Assembly: GCA_041649635.1 (NCBI GenBank)
Contig: JBAZMV010000002.1
Span: 62,001-126,000, forward strand
Origin: Dehalococcoidia bacterium
GTDB taxonomy: Bacteria; Chloroflexota; Dehalococcoidia; E44-bin15
DNA: 64,000 nucleotides
Direction: 5' to 3'
Within the stretch, counting starts at the first letter, position 1. Every line of letters starts with the position of its first letter. Positions 32,399 through 42,193 of this stretch are shown one piece after another. The position numbers and the translations under genes were made by a program. Under the pieces are notes generated by a model. That model was not told where the DNA came from, did not search any database, and worked only from the letters and a program-made list of their open reading frames with translations.

Positions 32399-35300
32399 TT
32401 ACTCGTTAGTGATAGTCACCTCGATATAATCCGTCCATATACCGCAATTCCAGGAAAGGCCGCTTCTCTGGGCACAGGCAAGTATATACAGGTTTCCTGT
32501 TGCATCTATGTAGTTCGAGCAATTAGCCACGATGTTATCGATCCAGGTCACGTCACTGGTTGTGTTCTGTTGATTATGAAGCTGTTCCCATGCACCGCTT
32601 GATGGGTTCCATATCTTAAGGGTTGTATAGTAGATCGTTTCTCCGATGGTGCCGTGCCCCTCCCACTTGAGGCCGATGTTACTGATGGCGGACGGGCTTT
32701 CCGCGATGTTGAACTTGAAGAGCTCGCAGTTCCTATCAAATGCGCAACAGCCTAGATCATGAGAGATGCTCGATAGCCATCGCGAATCATCCGAGGCGCT
32801 GAGTGCGGAATAGACGGATGCTCCGCCTTCGATGTAGCCGTATGAGTTAGCAAGGTCGGCCGGTGTCGTGGGATGGCCGCCGTTCCAGTCTATCATATGC
32901 ACATGTCCTTCCCAGCACCACTTGTTCGTGCCTCCGCCGCTGGCGAAGGTGTATGTCGTTGTGGACGGAGACGCCGGAGTATTCGCGGCATTCACGTTCA
33001 ATGCTATGTAATCCGTGAATATACCCTCGGTATCTTCGGTCAGCCCTCTCCCGTCATCGTCCGCCGACACAAGGATGCTCACATTGCCGGTGCCTGCTTC
33101 GATGAAGTCCGTCGCGTTAGTGGTTATGCCGCGGTCATAAGTCTGAAAGATTTTACTGCCGGGGCTGGTGACATCTACAAGGGTATGCCATGAGCCGGTC
33201 TGGTAATTCCATATCTTGAGTTTAGTGTGGTATATCAAATCACCGTTGTCGCCGTGTCCCGTCCATGTGATCGAAAGGTTTGAAACGCCGGCTCTGTCCT
33301 GGGTTATTGTATATACAAACAATTGTGAGTGTTCCCAGGGCAACGGGAGCGATTTGTAGCCGGTTTGCCGCCAGTAGCTGGAATCATCGGCGCTTATCCG
33401 TGAGTATATGGAGCCATCGGCGGTTACAAGGGGATACGAATAACTGCCGAAAAAGTCGGCGGGGCTTGTGGGATATCCGCATCCGTACCATTCCAGGAAG
33501 CCCCATGTCCTTCCCCATGCCGACAGCTGCGGCTTGATGATAAACGTTACCGAAGCCGCTGCGACATTGCCGGAGCTGTCGGTGACTGTTACAGTCATCG
33601 TATGTCCTCCCAGTGCCAGAACGGCTGGGTCGATGTTTTCGCCATCAATGGCGTTGCCATCGAGCGTGATTACTACATCCGGTGTCTGATCGCAGATATC
33701 GACGGCCGTGTAGGTTACAGCTATCGGCCCCTGCGTGTTGATGTATATGCGGCCGTCCTCCGGTGAAGCAATGCTTACCTCCGGCGATATAGTATCAGTT
33801 ACAGTAACTGTCATTGTGTCGGTACCGACGCCGCCGTCGTCATCTGTCACGGTCAGCGTCACCATGTATATTCCGGGATCGCAGTATGTATGCGCGGGAG
33901 AGAGCGTGCCCGAGTCGCCGGCGCCGTCCCCGAAGTCCCAGCTGATTGTATATGTATCAGGGATGCCGGGATCGGTGAAGCTTCCGCTGAAAGCTACCTC
34001 GGTGACGCAGCACTCGGCGTTCTGGTCCGGGCCCGCGTCAACTGTAGGCGCGACATTGTTCACGGTCACCGTCGTCGTGGCGAAACCCGTCGTTCCCTCG
34101 TCGTCGGTAACTTTCAGGCCGATGTTGCCGCTATAGTCGTCCGTCCAGGTGTTCTGTATTATTGCTCCCTGGGCATCGGAGAAATCGCCGTCGCCGTTCA
34201 AATCCCACTCGTAACTGACTATCGAGCCGTCTGGGTCATATGAAGCGGAGCCGTTGAAGGTTATCGCCGAGCCTTCATCTCCCGTGTACGGGCCGCCCGG
34301 GTCGGCGATAGGCGCATCGTTCACGTGAACGGTCAGGGTATCGCTTCCAACGCCGCCGTCATCGTCAGTTACCGTTAATGTCACGGTATAATCGCCGCCC
34401 GAGGCGTATGTATGAGTCGGCGTCAGAGTGCCCGTTACTACCGGCGTGCCGTCGCCGAAGTCCCATGCGATGGTATGAGTATCGAGCCATCCGGGATCGG
34501 TAAAGCTGCTGTTGAAGTTGATCGTTGAGCCTATGGGCACATCCTCCATGTCCGGCCCGGCATTTACTACAGGCGCGACATTGGCTATCGTCGCGGTGGT
34601 CGCAGCCGTGCCAATCGCACCGTTATTATCGGTGACGGTAAGTGTCACGGTGTATGTGCCGTTGTCACCGTATGTATGAGATGGAGCAGTCCCTGTTACT
34701 GTCGCTGTGCCGTCGCCGAAATTCCAACTGTAGGCAGTTATAATCCCGTCAGGGTCGTGGGACATGCTGCCGTTGAACGTAATGGCAGAGCCTTCATTGC
34801 CGGTGTAAGGTCCTCCGGTGTCGGTGACCGGAGGATGGTTGACGTGGACTGTAAGTGTATTAATGCCGATTCCTCTGTCGTCGTCGGTGACCGTCAGTGT
34901 CACCGTGTAGCTGCCGCTAGAGGTAAAGGCGTGCGTGGGTGTCAGTGTTTCCGTTACCGTGGGTGTCCCGTCTCCGAAGTTCCATTCTATGGTGTGGGTA
35001 TCCAGGACTCCGGGATCGGTGAAGCTGCCATTAAAGCTTATAGTTGAGCCAACGAGTACGCTCTCGATATCCGGGCCCGCGCTGACTGTCGGCGCGACGT
35101 TATTTATCGCGACCGTTGTTGCAGCGGTGCTCGTAGCGCCGCAGTCGTCTGTTACTCTTAGGCCGATGTTACCGGAATAGTCATCCGGCCAGGTATGCTG
35201 TACCACTGTGCCTTGAGCGTCCGAGAAGTTTCCGTCCTCGTTCAAGTCCCACTCATAGCTGACTATTGTTCCGTCCGGGTCGTAAGAACTGCTGCCGTCT

Positions 35301-38300
35301 AATTCTATCTGTGAACCCTCGTTACTTATATATGGCCCACCTATGTTAGATACTGGCAGCCTGTTTATTATTTCAAAAAGCTGGCTATCATAGTAAGGCA
35401 GGTAGTCCGTATCACCGTCAAAGCCGTACTCGATGTAGTAGTACTGGCATGGGATTTGGTTGAGCGTGAGAGAGGCTGTTGCTATGCCGTTGTAATCGGT
35501 CACGGCCGATACGGATTGGTTTCCGATCGTGAAGTTGATGGTTTTACCGGATAATCGGCTGCCGTTTTCAGTGGATAGGGTGGCTGTTAAGTTGACCGTG
35601 TCAGATTTGAAACCGCTGAGGGCTCCGGTATAGCTGAGGTTGGTAGCCGTTCTTTCTTTTACTTCGAATATATAAAGGTCAGCGGGAATTTCTTCCATAG
35701 AAATATTCTGTGCCAATGTTATTGGTGTATAGCCCCACTTATCTTCTGTCGGTGATGCTGTGAGAGTAAACGTGTCTGTGTTGTTTGCAGTGGACCATGG
35801 TATAACCTGTATTGAATAGTTCCCAAGCTTCCGATCAGGAATCCAAACTACGTTACAAGAGGAACTATTCCCATTAATGTCGTATTCCTTTGTTATATAC
35901 ATTGCTCCCGGTATTTGGTTTACATCTTTGCTTATCACAAGGCCATCAGGATCGGTAACAACCATATCCACGGGGCAGTCAGCCCTATAAGTTACAGCGT
36001 GGAATAAGTCTTCATCATGGTTTATGTTAGTTTTATCGTTTGGGTCTAGCTTGACGATTTGGACCCATGGCACATTTAAGTTGCCTGGTATTGTGACACA
36101 GGGCATAACGAAGTTTACCTGGGGAGAATACGGCTGTCTAAAGATCACCCACTTCGTTATAGCCATACGATCACTCAGTATATAGTCCTGACCAAGGAAA
36201 TGACCTGAATCACCTGGATGATGATGCCCTGAGAACTGTATTGCTAGATAGTCTTTGTAGAACCACAGTGTTTGTGCTATAGTGTCCTTTTCTCCAGCAG
36301 AAAAACCCATCATTTCTTCTTCTATATCACCTACTGGCCAATATGTACCAGTATAAGGGCCTTCAAATGGGTGATGTGACAGGATTATGACATTTTTCCC
36401 GTTATCTGTACTGTTTACATAGTTATAAAGATGTTGGGTAAACCAATTCCATGTTCCCCCTTCAAAGCTATGTAGATCGCCTTCAGGACCAACACCTGGA
36501 TTGCGGTTACCAGGCCAAGGGATAAAGGGAGCATGATTCCTGGTGTTGAAATCCAACCCTATGAAGTGGAAACCGCCGTATTCAAATTCAAAGTTTTGGA
36601 AGTAGCTGTAAAAGTTAGGGCTTGTCTCAGTATTCAGTATAGGTATAGGCTCTTTCCAAGATGAAGGTAGTCCTAAATCGTCAGCGAAATTTTGATAAAC
36701 ATCATTCCACATGTTGCTATTGAAATAGTCGTTGAAGTATATATCTGGACCGTCCCCATTGGTTATCGGATAAGGGGCTTCGGTATCACCAGTATAAGGC
36801 CAGATATCATGGTTGCCTATTATAGGCAACCATGGCACAGATAAAGTATTTAAAATATCAATAGCCGCCTGCATCTCCGATAGTTCCGCACTTGAAGTAA
36901 TATCGCCTAAAACTGCGACAAATTTGATTTTATCAGTGTTAACTCTTGCATTTATTTTTTGTACCGAACTCATTAAGTTTTGAAGTTGCTGGTTCTGAAT
37001 ATCTTCATTAGAACCATAAGAACCATTGTCATTCCATCCAGGATATCCGAAGTCATTGTCAGAATCACTTTCTCCAACATGCAGGTCCGTAATGATAGCA
37101 AATGACCAGGGCGTTGCAGTGGGCGTAGGTGTGGGTGTAGGAGCCGGCGTTGGCGTAGTTGCCGCGCTTTCTGTGATGAAGTGCTGGATTGAAGAAGATG
37201 TAATGGAGCCGCAGTCATTGACTGCTTCGATCTTCCAATAGTAAGGCGTGTTATAGGATAGCGGTTTCGTTACGGAGTACTCACTGCTAAGAATGTATGC
37301 GGCATATAATGAAAGATAATTTTCATTAGTTCCTAAATATAGGTCGTAATATTCGACGTCACCTGAGGCGGACCAGTCCAGATCCGGAGTGGTATCAGTG
37401 GTCTCGCCGTCGATCGGGCTGTAGAGCACAGGTTTGGTAGTAGTTGGACAGGGGGAAGGTGTAGAGGTGGGGGTGGGGGTCGGGGTTGGTGGGGTGTCTT
37501 GTGTGTATTTTATTTTAAGATAAGGCCAGTATCCATCTCCTTTCATATAATCCCAGTAATCGAACTGGTCGCCATTTCCAAAAGTAGGGGGCTGACTCAA
37601 TCTATCAGCATTAGACATCAAACAGAATTTAGTGATATCTCCCGGGTGGATCAAATCGTAAGAACCCCTCATTCGGATGGAGCAATAGTCTGTAGTACAC
37701 CATGACGATGCTCCTATACTCCCGAAAGGAGTCTGTTCAGCGCCAATATAAGGCACTCGATTGAAGTCCGATGCTCTTAAGGGAATATGAGGATATTCGG
37801 GCTGTTCTTTGTCATTTTGTGCGGATAACACAAACAGATCGGCACTTGATAACTGGGGTCCCTCAATGCCGTACAAATATATCCAGGCACCAGTTATTGT
37901 AATATCCTGTGGCAGTTCCTGTGTATTGAAGTACAGGAATCCTCTCATAATTTGATAGTCTGAATAGGTTTGTCCGTCAGTTCCTATATAATTGCTCATA
38001 TCTTGTCCGGCGGACGCCCACATATAGTTTTCAGATCCGCCGTGTTTTGTATTGATATGAAGAGTAATTTCGGCCCCGAGGTTGCCCGTTCCATCATCGG
38101 CGTGTGCCGATTCATAGCTGGTAGGATGGTAACTTTCGATGAATCCGTTGTAATCCGTGGAATAGTAAGGAAAGGTTGGATCAACAGTTACCGGGTATGC
38201 AGCGCCATGAAACTCGCTGGCGTTTACTAACTTATCATCGCTTATATTCAAGGGATTACGATTTGCATCATAGGCAAAAGGCTTATTATCCCATGAGAAA

Positions 38301-38935
38301 TTTCCGGTCTTCAGGGTGTTAGACTGAATTTGTATGTCGCCGTTAGGGTCCGTATCGAATACGTATGTCTCGGATAGAGCTCCTTCTATGATCCTGATTC
38401 TCCGTACGCATATGCCGTAATCCCATTCAATGGTGTTGTTGTGGTAGTTCTCATTTTCAGGGTCGGTTTCTAGGAGTACGGCATCTCCTATTACCGGGAC
38501 GGGAGTATTATTGAGGAGAACGGTCGGATTCCAGATCATCTCCTCCCCGTCTTTCCCTGTGGTCGCAATTGTCCTGCGGACGCTTAAATTAAAGATGTTA
38601 ACTCCGGCATGCCACTTGCCGTTCTCCGAATCCCAGTAGAATTGCGGATCGATCTTGGTTACCAAATCCGGCATGTATATGGGTGCCGATTCAATGGTGG
38701 CGGTATACTCGTAGACCGTCCCGCTGGGTATAACTGTCTCTCCGACAGCATTTGTATAAGGACCACTAAACGTATTTGTAAGTACTACCTCCGTGTTCTG
38801 GTTTAGAACGATTATACCGGGTTCAGGTTCTTCAGCCGCGGCACTTTGAGGATTTGTCAAAGGAATAGAAGCTGCCACAGCCATAGAGCTTACGATCAAG
38901 ATGATAGCTAGGACTGTGAATGCCAGACCTTTCAT
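32399..38935 (-). CDS. Giant secreted multidomain protein with metallophosphoesterase and PKD repeats
   Basis: This 2178-residue protein starts after AGGAGGT. Order of parts: signal peptide (1-34); DNRLRE-like region (about 40-478); Thr/Pro linker; Fn3-like domain (about 500-590); second linker; calcineurin-type metallophosphoesterase (about 615-990) with metal motifs TDLHVGE, LGDITSS, GNHDIW, SHHPF and SGHHHPG. These are followed by Ig-like regions (about 990-1180), six PKD domains as three alternating pairs (about 1195-1735), another Ig-like domain, and two copies of a C-terminal domain of about 180 residues. No membrane anchor or LPXTG is present, so it may be released or held by other surface proteins. 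The phosphoesterase suggests extracellular phosphate release or nucleotide cleavage. Expression is controlled by a c-di-GMP-I riboswitch at 39019-39089. Confidence 0.85.
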   Translation of the reverse strand: MKGLAFTVLAIILIVSSMAVAASIPLTNPQSAAAEEPEPGIIVLNQNTEVVLTNTFSGPYTNAVGETVIPSGTVYEYTATIESAPIYMPDLVTKIDPQFYWDSENGKWHAGVNIFNLSVRRTIATTGKDGEEMIWNPTVLLNNTPVPVIGDAVLLETDPENENYHNNTIEWDYGICVRRIRIIEGALSETYVFDTDPNGDIQIQSNTLKTGNFSWDNKPFAYDANRNPLNISDDKLVNASEFHGAAYPVTVDPTFPYYSTDYNGFIESYHPTSYESAHADDGTGNLGAEITLHINTKHGGSENYMWASAGQDMSNYIGTDGQTYSDYQIMRGFLYFNTQELPQDITITGAWIYLYGIEGPQLSSADLFVLSAQNDKEQPEYPHIPLRASDFNRVPYIGAEQTPFGSIGASSWCTTDYCSIRMRGSYDLIHPGDITKFCLMSNADRLSQPPTFGNGDQFDYWDYMKGDGYWPYLKIKYTQDTPPTPTPTPTSTPSPCPTTTKPVLYSPIDGETTDTTPDLDWSASGDVEYYDLYLGTNENYLSLYAAYILSSEYSVTKPLSYNTPYYWKIEAVNDCGSITSSSIQHFITESAATTPTPAPTPTPTPTATPWSFAIITDLHVGESDSDNDFGYPGWNDNGSYGSNEDIQNQQLQNLMSSVQKINARVNTDKIKFVAVLGDITSSAELSEMQAAIDILNTLSVPWLPIIGNHDIWPYTGDTEAPYPITNGDGPDIYFNDYFNSNMWNDVYQNFADDLGLPSSWKEPIPILNTETSPNFYSYFQNFEFEYGGFHFIGLDFNTRNHAPFIPWPGNRNPGVGPEGDLHSFEGGTWNWFTQHLYNYVNSTDNGKNVIILSHHPFEGPYTGTYWPVGDIEEEMMGFSAGEKDTIAQTLWFYKDYLAIQFSGHHHPGDSGHFLGQDYILSDRMAITKWVIFRQPYSPQVNFVMPCVTIPGNLNVPWVQIVKLDPNDKTNINHDEDLFHAVTYRADCPVDMVVTDPDGLVISKDVNQIPGAMYITKEYDINGNSSSCNVVWIPDRKLGNYSIQVIPWSTANNTDTFTLTASPTEDKWGYTPITLAQNISMEEIPADLYIFEVKERTATNLSYTGALSGFKSDTVNLTATLSTENGSRLSGKTINFTIGNQSVSAVTDYNGIATASLTLNQIPCQYYYIEYGFDGDTDYLPYYDSQLFEIINRLPVSNIGGPYISNEGSQIELDGSSSYDPDGTIVSYEWDLNEDGNFSDAQGTVVQHTWPDDYSGNIGLRVTDDCGATSTAATTVAINNVAPTVSAGPDIESVLVGSTISFNGSFTDPGVLDTHTIEWNFGDGTPTVTETLTPTHAFTSSGSYTVTLTVTDDDRGIGINTLTVHVNHPPVTDTGGPYTGNEGSAITFNGSMSHDPDGIITAYSWNFGDGTATVTGTAPSHTYGDNGTYTVTLTVTDNNGAIGTAATTATIANVAPVVNAGPDMEDVPIGSTINFNSSFTDPGWLDTHTIAWDFGDGTPVVTGTLTPTHTYASGGDYTVTLTVTDDDGGVGSDTLTVHVNDAPIADPGGPYTGDEGSAITFNGSASYDPDGSIVSYEWDLNGDGDFSDAQGAIIQNTWTDDYSGNIGLKVTDDEGTTGFATTTVTVNNVAPTVDAGPDQNAECCVTEVAFSGSFTDPGIPDTYTISWDFGDGAGDSGTLSPAHTYCDPGIYMVTLTVTDDDGGVGTDTMTVTVTDTISPEVSIASPEDGRIYINTQGPIAVTYTAVDICDQTPDVVITLDGNAIDGENIDPAVLALGGHTMTVTVTDSSGNVAAASVTFIIKPQLSAWGRTWGFLEWYGCGYPTSPADFFGSYSYPLVTADGSIYSRISADDSSYWRQTGYKSLPLPWEHSQLFVYTITQDRAGVSNLSITWTGHGDNGDLIYHTKLKIWNYQTGSWHTLVDVTSPGSKIFQTYDRGITTNATDFIEAGTGNVSILVSADDDGRGLTEDTEGIFTDYIALNVNAANTPASPSTTTYTFASGGGTNKWCWEGHVHMIDWNGGHPTTPADLANSYGYIEGGASVYSALSASDDSRWLSSISHDLGCCAFDRNCELFKFNIAESPSAISNIGLKWEGHGTIGETIYYTTLKIWNPSSGAWEQLHNQQNTTSDVTWIDNIVANCSNYIDATGNLYILACAQRSGLSWNCGIWTDYIEVTITNE
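33760..35360 (-). repeat. Tandem PKD-domain repeats in the giant protein gene
   Basis: Six PKD units alternate between a GGPY type (GGPYTGNEGSAITFNGS) and an AGPD type (AGPDMEDVPIGSTINFN), giving three two-domain repeats of about 530 bp. The second and third are the most alike in DNA, suggesting amplification of a two-domain block. Confidence 0.8.
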
Positions 38936-38965
38936 CGAATACCTCCTAATTATCTTTTCAACAAT

Positions 38966-38996
38966 AAAAAAAGCTTTCCTCTCTCAGAGAAAAGCT
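38966..38996 (-). terminator. Riboswitch terminator before the giant protein gene
   Basis: On the minus strand AGCTTTTCTCT pairs with AGAGGAAAGCT around GAG, followed by T7. The 5' arm GCTTTTCTC (38987-38995) is complementary over nine bases to GAGAAAGGC at the 5' edge of the aptamer (39084-39092). This gives an alternative antiterminator. Confidence 0.85.
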
Positions 38997-39018
38997 CGCA
39001 AATGCTCAACCGGTCTCC

Positions 39019-39089
39019 GGCAGCCCAGCCATCCTTCCTCGTTCAGGACCTGCGGCTTTGCGTCCCCCGATTCCTCGGGGTTTGCCTTT
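39019..39089 (-). ncRNA. Cyclic di-GMP-I (GEMM-I) riboswitch upstream of the giant protein gene
   Basis: The minus-strand RNA reads GGCAAAC, a P2 hairpin CCCCGA-GGAA-UCGGGG with a GNRA tetraloop, the core GGGGACGCAAAGCC, a P3 stem GUCCU/AGGAU and GGCUGGGCUGCC closing P1. The base matching G20 is G, which favours c-di-GMP over cGAMP. Because the antiterminator uses the 5' strand of P1, ligand binding should release the terminator and turn expression OFF. Confidence 0.93.
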
Positions 39090-39147
39090 CTCGGAAATTA
39101 ATAATAGCTTAGTGGGTTATTTTAAAATTATCCTGCTGGGTAATAAT

Positions 39148-39175
39148 ATTATCATGCGGTGTTACGGCATGTCAA
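39148..39175 (-). promoter_or_regulatory. Sigma70-type promoter of the giant protein gene
   Basis: The minus strand reads TTGACA, 16 bp, GATAAT. The predicted start near 39141 places the whole aptamer and terminator in a leader of about 205 nt. The rest of the gap (39176-39409) shows no gene. Confidence 0.6.
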
Positions 39176-39409
39176 CAGTTCTTTTTGGGGATGTTTGTGT
39201 TGCTGCTATTGACTATCGTCTAGTCAGAAGGCTGCATGTAGTGCTCAGTGACAAAGGGTTATAACGGTGGTGGATGATTAATATGTATTGACATACTTTA
39301 TTTCCTGAATTAAAGTGATACTATCTTATGTATCATCATTTGACTCTTATAGGTTTTATTTAGAAGGTTATGCGCTAGAGTAGTTCTTGGAAATGCTGGA
39401 GAGTAAATA

Positions 39410-39703
39410 ATGGAGAACGAATGCGAGAAATTAGTTGATGTAAGGGGAAGAGGGAAAAAAACTGCGGGTGCCATTTTGCTTGCGATAGGGATTGCGTTTC
39501 TTGTTATTGGCATTATTTTTAGTGTTGGTGCACTATCATCTGGGGGGGGGGAATTGGACCGAGCATTTGGAATGGCATCAGGTTTTGTTGCATTTAGTGC
39601 GTTTGTACTAAGTTGTCTCTTCATGCTAATAGGATTAATCTTGTACTTCGTAGGCAGAAGCCAGTCCAAGAGACAGAAGAATCAAAACATTCCCCATGCT
39701 TAG
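39410..39703 (+). CDS. Small two-helix membrane protein
   Basis: This 97-residue protein has a short charged N-terminus, two hydrophobic segments (GAILLAIGIAFLVIGIIFSV and AFVLSCLFMLIGLILYFVG) and a basic tail (RSQSKRQKNQ). No family is recognised. Base composition is AT-rich compared with the housekeeping genes nearby. A weak GAGAG ribosome-binding site precedes the ATG. It has no obvious partner. Confidence 0.55.
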   Translation: MENECEKLVDVRGRGKKTAGAILLAIGIAFLVIGIIFSVGALSSGGGELDRAFGMASGFVAFSAFVLSCLFMLIGLILYFVGRSQSKRQKNQNIPHA

Positions 39704-39792
39704 TAATAAGCTCCTTTAAATTGTCCGCCTAAACAAACTCCTGTTATAATCTTCATCGTGCATTGCCGCTCAATATATTTCTGGAGGCTGCT

Positions 39793-40137
39793 ATGCTGAC
39801 TAAGAAACTCAGTGAAGTGGAGAAAAGTATACCCCAGATGCAGGGCGCCGAGGGCGTTCACAAGCAGGTCCCGCTCTCGGTGAAGGACGGGGTCCCTGTG
39901 TTTTCATTCCGTGTATTCACCATTGCGCCGGGAGGGCACACGCCTTACCATCAGCACCCGTTCGAGCATATGAACTACGTGATCGAGGGGAGCGGCGTCC
40001 TGGTCTCGGCCGACAAGGAACATGAGCTTAACAAGGGTGATTTCGCGCTTGTCCTGCCCGATGAGATGCACCAGTTCAGGAACACGGGTAAAAGCGACCT
40101 CGTGATTATATGCGCCGTGCCTAAAGAGTATGAGTGA
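39793..40137 (+). CDS. Small cupin-domain protein
   Basis: The product is 114 residues from the ATG at 39793, which follows CTGGAGG. It is a single cupin barrel: motif 1 is GGHTPYHQHPFEHMNYVIEGSG, with the metal-binding His and Glu residues, and motif 2 is GDFALVLPDEMHQFRNTG with a further His. Such proteins bind a divalent metal and may act as small isomerases, dioxygenases or sensors. The substrate cannot be told. It is transcribed alone and is followed by intergenic palindromes. Confidence 0.85.
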   Translation: MLTKKLSEVEKSIPQMQGAEGVHKQVPLSVKDGVPVFSFRVFTIAPGGHTPYHQHPFEHMNYVIEGSGVLVSADKEHELNKGDFALVLPDEMHQFRNTGKSDLVIICAVPKEYE

Positions 40138-40236
40138 CTGTTAATAGTTACCCTTTGAACTGTCATTCTGAATCTTCCCGCAGAACGATGAAGAATCTCG
40201 TCATTTCCTGTTGTCCCCCGATGTTTCGGCCATCGT

Positions 40237-40271
40237 GTAGGGGCGTCCTTCCGTGGAAGGATCGCCCCTAC
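40237..40271. repeat. GTAGGGGC-armed palindromic repeat
   Basis: Arms GTAGGGGCG and CGCCCCTAC enclose TCCTTCCGTGGAAGGA. It is part of the family seen at 17319, 20231, 43172 and 49388. Confidence 0.8.
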
Positions 40272-40303
40272 GATTATCGAACGCCCCCTCGGATGTATCA
40301 CTT

Positions 40304-40327
40304 CCCCCTCTTTAATCAAAGAGGGGG
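40304..40327. repeat. Short hairpin repeat
   Basis: CCCCCTCTTT pairs with AAAGAGGGGG, with the tail gatgacagggggagttcg resembling that at 28204-28226. Nothing else is seen in 40138-40438. Confidence 0.6.
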
Positions 40328-40438
40328 ATGACAGGGGGAGTTCGTTCAGCGCGTGCAACGAGGAGTGCTGGGAGGGGTGGGGGTGATCCGGTGTCCATGA
40401 GAGAGAGCGGACAAAAAATTATAATGGAGTTACTAGGA

Positions 40439-42193
40439 TTATTTAGTGTCTATTGAATCGAACATATCATACTGTGATGGTAATACCGATTCGTCTATAG
40501 GCAATTTCCCAGTTAGAGAACCGTTGATTAGAGCAGATAGCTGTAAGCACTTCTGGTAGTTTTTAAAGAACGTGTTTAAATAGTGATAGGGAAAATCATG
40601 ATTAATGACAGTTGCAGCACTCTCAAGCATCTTAATTGTCAAAGATATTGTTTGTTCTCTAACCTCTTCAAAATTGATTTGTGGATTATCAAACGAATCT
40701 GTCGGTAGTAGTTTAAAAACTTCATGTAGAATAAATCTATTACCATGGACTGCTACCAAACGAGCTGTCTGGGTGCGCCTTTCCTTTTCGCGAGCAAGTG
40801 CATTATCAACGCTACGTAGTGTTTCAACACAACGCCACATATATCTTGCACTGAGTTTGTCGTTGAATAGTGTTGTATATGGTGGACGCTTAATATCAGA
40901 CCATAAAGTACTAATTTTCTGTTTTGCGTCAACTGCTAATTGCAAATCTCCGTTCGCGCAAGCTAGAGCTATAGCGGCTTCTTCAAATGCACAACCTTCG
41001 TGGGGTGGAGTTAAATCGCCACCCTTATATGCGTAAATCTTGTTTTCGTCTAATAGAAGATCTTGTCTAAGTCTTTCCTGTAAGGGGTCTAAAGAAGCGA
41101 AATCACGTCGTTCAATTTTATTCTGGGTATTTGTTGCAGTAGTTACCTCAATAGAGAAATCTGGTGGACATTCCTCAAGCGAGATAAAACGGACGAGTAC
41201 ACTAGCCTCGTTGAGCTTTTCAGGATAATATTTTGCCATAGAGGCTATACAACCAACTGTTTGAGCTCCGTTTACAATGGAAACACCTTCACAGACGAAT
41301 AAGCCTACACTTTTATCTGATCCTCCACGTGGCTTTTTCCCTATTTTTTTGCATAGAATTGTAATACCGTTATTAAAGTACCAAAATTCTGCGGGGCTAT
41401 TTTCTAAAGTATTTTTAATAGATAAGTTGACTTCTGTATCTCCTTTGAATTTCCGTAAATTACGAGCCAATAGGCGGTTGTTATTTGCTTCGTACCATTG
41501 AGCTATTTCTACAGCTGGTACTTGGCCATAGTAGGCAGTATAGGGTTCTTTTATAATGCCCCAGTGGTAGAGGGTAACATCTATATCGATAGTGTTCCCT
41601 TGTAAACATCCAGTTATTACATCCAATAGCTGCTTTTGGCTATATAGTTTTAATGATAATACAGTAGTGGGAACGTTCATTTCTGCTAAGTAGTCATCAA
41701 GTGGTTGTTTAACAGGTTGTGACAGGTCTTGTGTACCTGTATAGGCTAAAACAAGTTGAAATGTGACATCTGTGTTTTCTAAAGCTTTTGTGATTTCATC
41801 TTTTTTTGCGATGACTTTTGTGTTCGAGAAACGATCGAATTTTTCTGTTAAAAGGTCTCGTATTCCCTGAATATATTTTTGTACTTCCCCTACGTTCGGA
41901 GTTCCGTTACCAGATGATATCCACTTAGATTGCACAATATATACAATGTCTGTTTCAATATCAAAGTATAATGCGTCGATACCATTGTCACCAAACCCAT
42001 CAACTATTGAGGCTGAAGCAGTTTTTGTATCAATATCAGCAGCGTGGCCTAATGCGAGCGCTGCTTGACTTCGCGTTAGGAAGTGTTTTTCTAGCTCTTC
42101 TTTTGGTCTATTTTGAATATCAGATAGGTCTATTATCCCGCTGTAGGTTTTTTCAAGAGCAGTTTTGATGCGGTTTACATGAATTTGGCTCAA
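40439..42193 (-). CDS. AIPR-family (abortive infection phage resistance) protein
   Basis: This 584-residue protein matches the AIPR family (PF10592). The N-terminal part has a nuclease-like pattern, VDGFGDNGIDALYFD (D65/D73) followed by IVQSKW (Q88-S-K90), as in PD-(D/E)XK enzymes of the Mrr type. The central part, about 250-400, shows the family's conserved EFWYFNNGITILCKK, VNGAQTVGC and TNTQNKIERRDFASLD. Family members are linked to abortive infection and restriction-like defence. The gene is clearly AT-rich relative to its neighbours, which points to horizontal transfer. No methylase, toxin partner or other defence gene adjoins it. Whether it acts alone is unknown. Confidence 0.85.
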   Translation of the reverse strand: MSQIHVNRIKTALEKTYSGIIDLSDIQNRPKEELEKHFLTRSQAALALGHAADIDTKTASASIVDGFGDNGIDALYFDIETDIVYIVQSKWISSGNGTPNVGEVQKYIQGIRDLLTEKFDRFSNTKVIAKKDEITKALENTDVTFQLVLAYTGTQDLSQPVKQPLDDYLAEMNVPTTVLSLKLYSQKQLLDVITGCLQGNTIDIDVTLYHWGIIKEPYTAYYGQVPAVEIAQWYEANNNRLLARNLRKFKGDTEVNLSIKNTLENSPAEFWYFNNGITILCKKIGKKPRGGSDKSVGLFVCEGVSIVNGAQTVGCIASMAKYYPEKLNEASVLVRFISLEECPPDFSIEVTTATNTQNKIERRDFASLDPLQERLRQDLLLDENKIYAYKGGDLTPPHEGCAFEEAAIALACANGDLQLAVDAKQKISTLWSDIKRPPYTTLFNDKLSARYMWRCVETLRSVDNALAREKERRTQTARLVAVHGNRFILHEVFKLLPTDSFDNPQINFEEVREQTISLTIKMLESAATVINHDFPYHYLNTFFKNYQKCLQLSALINGSLTGKLPIDESVLPSQYDMFDSIDTK

